A DNA stretch of 64,000 bases, taken from the NCBI GenBank assembly GCA_963710205.1, contig CAVPZG010000005.1:434001-498000 (forward strand). Direction: 5' to 3'. Numbering within the stretch: the stretch's first letter is position 1; every line of letters starts with the position of its first letter. Shown here in pieces: positions 62,832-64,000 of the stretch. The stretch comes from Pacificimonas sp963710205 (GTDB taxonomy: Bacteria; Pseudomonadota; Alphaproteobacteria; Sphingomonadales; Sphingomonadaceae). The notes under the pieces are model-generated. The model had not been told where the DNA came from. It did no database searches and saw only the letters and a program-made list of their open reading frames with translations. The position numbers were made by a program, and so were the translations under genes.

Positions 62832-64000
62832 ATGCGTGAAGCCGTCATCGTTTCCACCGCCCGTACCCCCATTGGCCGCGCCTATCGCGGCGCGTTCAAC
62901 AACACGCCGTCGCCGACGCTCGCCGGCCATGCCATCGAACATGCCGTGAAGCGCGCGAAGATCGACGGCGCGGAGGTCGACGACGTCATCGTCGGTGCGG
63001 CCATGCAACAGGGTGTGCAGGGCGGGAACATCGCCCGCAACGCGGCGCTTCGCGGCGGCCTCCCGGTCAGCGTGTCCGGCATGTCGCTCGACCGTCAGTG
63101 CGCCTCTGGCCTGATGGCCATCGCGACGGCTGCCAAACAGATCATCGTCGACAATATGTCGATCGCCATCGGCGCGGGCGTCGAAAGCATTTCCATGGTG
63201 CAGACGCCCGAAATGCGCGTCGGTGCGGATCCGGAGCTTCTTGAAATGCATCCGCATATCTACATGCCGATGTTGCAGACGGCGGAGGTTGTCGCGGCGC
63301 GCTACAACATTTCCCGTGACGTCATGGACGAATATGGCCTGCAGTCCCAGCAGCGCACCGCCGCTGCGCAGGAAGCCGGCAAATTCGATGACGAGATCGT
63401 TCCGCTCACCCGCAAGATGATGATGAAGAACAAGGAAACCGGCGAAGTCACGGAACATGAAGTGACGCTGGAAAAGGATGAGGGCAATCGGCCCGAAACC
63501 AATCTTGCCGGGCTTCAGGGGCTGCAGCCCGTGCTCGGTCCCGACAAGACGATCACGGCGGGCAACGCATCGCAGCTGTCGGACGGCGCCAGCGCGTCGG
63601 TCCTGATGGAGGCGAAGGAGGCGTCAAAACGCGGCCTGACGCCCCTCGGCCGCTATGTCGGCATGGCCGTCGCCGGGCTCGAACCCGACGAAATGGGCAT
63701 CGGCCCCGTCTATGCCATCCCCAAGCTCCTTGAGCAGACCGGCGTGAAGATGGACGAGATCGGCCTCTGGGAACTCAATGAGGCCTTCGCCGTGCAGGTC
63801 ATCTACTGCCGTGACAAGCTTGGCATCGACAACGAGATCCTGAACGTCAACGGTGGTGCCATTTCCATCGGCCATCCCTATGGCATGTCCGGCGCGCGGA
63901 TGACCGGCCATGCGCTCATCGAGGGCAAGCGCCGCGGCGCGAAATATGTCTGCGTCACCATGTGCGTGGGTGGCGGCATGGGCGCTGCGGGTCTGTTTGA
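62832..64000 (+). CDS. Acetyl-CoA C-acyltransferase (thiolase), cut by window end
   Basis: The visible 389 residues cover nearly all of a thiolase. The acylation nucleophile is Cys90 in DRQCASGLMA. His348 is in GAISIGHPYGMSG, and the deprotonating Cys378 is in TMCVGGGMGAAG. The frame runs off the right edge a few codons before the expected end. It cleaves or forms 3-ketoacyl-CoA in fatty-acid degradation and pairs naturally with the MaoC-like hydratase upstream. GATAAGGAACC lies before the ATG. Confidence 0.95.
   Translation, partial: MREAVIVSTARTPIGRAYRGAFNNTPSPTLAGHAIEHAVKRAKIDGAEVDDVIVGAAMQQGVQGGNIARNAALRGGLPVSVSGMSLDRQCASGLMAIATAAKQIIVDNMSIAIGAGVESISMVQTPEMRVGADPELLEMHPHIYMPMLQTAEVVAARYNISRDVMDEYGLQSQQRTAAAQEAGKFDDEIVPLTRKMMMKNKETGEVTEHEVTLEKDEGNRPETNLAGLQGLQPVLGPDKTITAGNASQLSDGASASVLMEAKEASKRGLTPLGRYVGMAVAGLEPDEMGIGPVYAIPKLLEQTGVKMDEIGLWELNEAFAVQVIYCRDKLGIDNEILNVNGGAISIGHPYGMSGARMTGHALIEGKRRGAKYVCVTMCVGGGMGAAGLF

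Overview
The window is a GC-rich stretch of alphaproteobacterial chromosome. Flagellin modifiers FlbT and FlaF, sigma-54 promoters beside FlbD/ftr-like elements, a minimal PutA of about 990 residues, a DUF6285 gene beside an APH-type kinase, and a sugar operon of the type linked to exosortase A together suggest Sphingomonadales or a close relative. The lineage is inferred from gene content, not from a phylogeny. No CRISPR array, intact prophage or intact insertion sequence was seen.

Layout. 0.2-3 kb: polysaccharide deacetylase and ABC-F factor EttA. 3-6.3 kb: minus-strand operon of one TadG-like (vWA) and two TadE-like proteins, the last one frameshifted. 6.4-14.1 kb: squalene/phytoene synthase-like protein, EF-hand protein, glycosyltransferase, GyrA, MscS channel and a TPR protein. 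14.1-17.3 kb: flagellin locus (flagellin, FlaG-like, flagellin, FlbT, FlaF) with sigma-54 promoters and copies of a 14-bp palindrome, CGGCA-N5-TGCC. 17.4-23.2 kb: M28 peptidase, GuaB, RsmB, TPR protein, RsmD, RluB-type synthase and a tRNA-Leu with an eight-base anticodon loop. 23.3-24.6 kb: chemotaxis receptor whose N-terminal half is broken by many frameshifts. 24.7-26.5 kb: kinase-like, DUF6285 and DUF1330 operon. 26.5-27.7 kb: decayed, lower-GC stretch without a gene. 28.5-37.1 kb: sdhCDA and sdhB, separated by about 5.2 kb holding a lipoprotein gene and a five-gene set (two nucleotidyltransferases, CDP-alcohol phosphotransferase, HIT protein, flippase) that looks like an activated-headgroup or glycan pathway. 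37-45.3 kb: TonB-like protein, lipoprotein, chemotaxis receptor, tRNA-Asn, NAD kinase, MoaA, a GGDEF/EAL protein and a DsbA-family protein. 45.3-50.2 kb: flgK (frameshifted) and flgL behind a sigma-54 promoter, then a DUF2336-like protein and a histidine-kinase-like protein lacking the phospho-acceptor His. 50.2-57 kb: minus-strand operon wecB, glycosyltransferase and a highly divergent PEP carboxylase-like gene, divergent from a small membrane protein and an O-antigen/O-glycosylation ligase-like gene. 57-64 kb: topoisomerase IB, second MscS channel, PutA, MaoC-like hydratase and a thiolase cut by the window edge.

How the genes work together. The two flagellar loci, 30 kb apart, share the same promoter type and palindrome and probably form one late-flagellar regulon. 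The sugar genes at 52.9-57 kb probably make and polymerise a surface glycan. The sdh genes form respiratory complex II. At least three loci (tadE, flgK, the first receptor) carry frame disruptions, and the tRNA-Leu carries one extra base. Either some genes here are decaying or the underlying sequence contains small indel errors; the sequence alone cannot decide.
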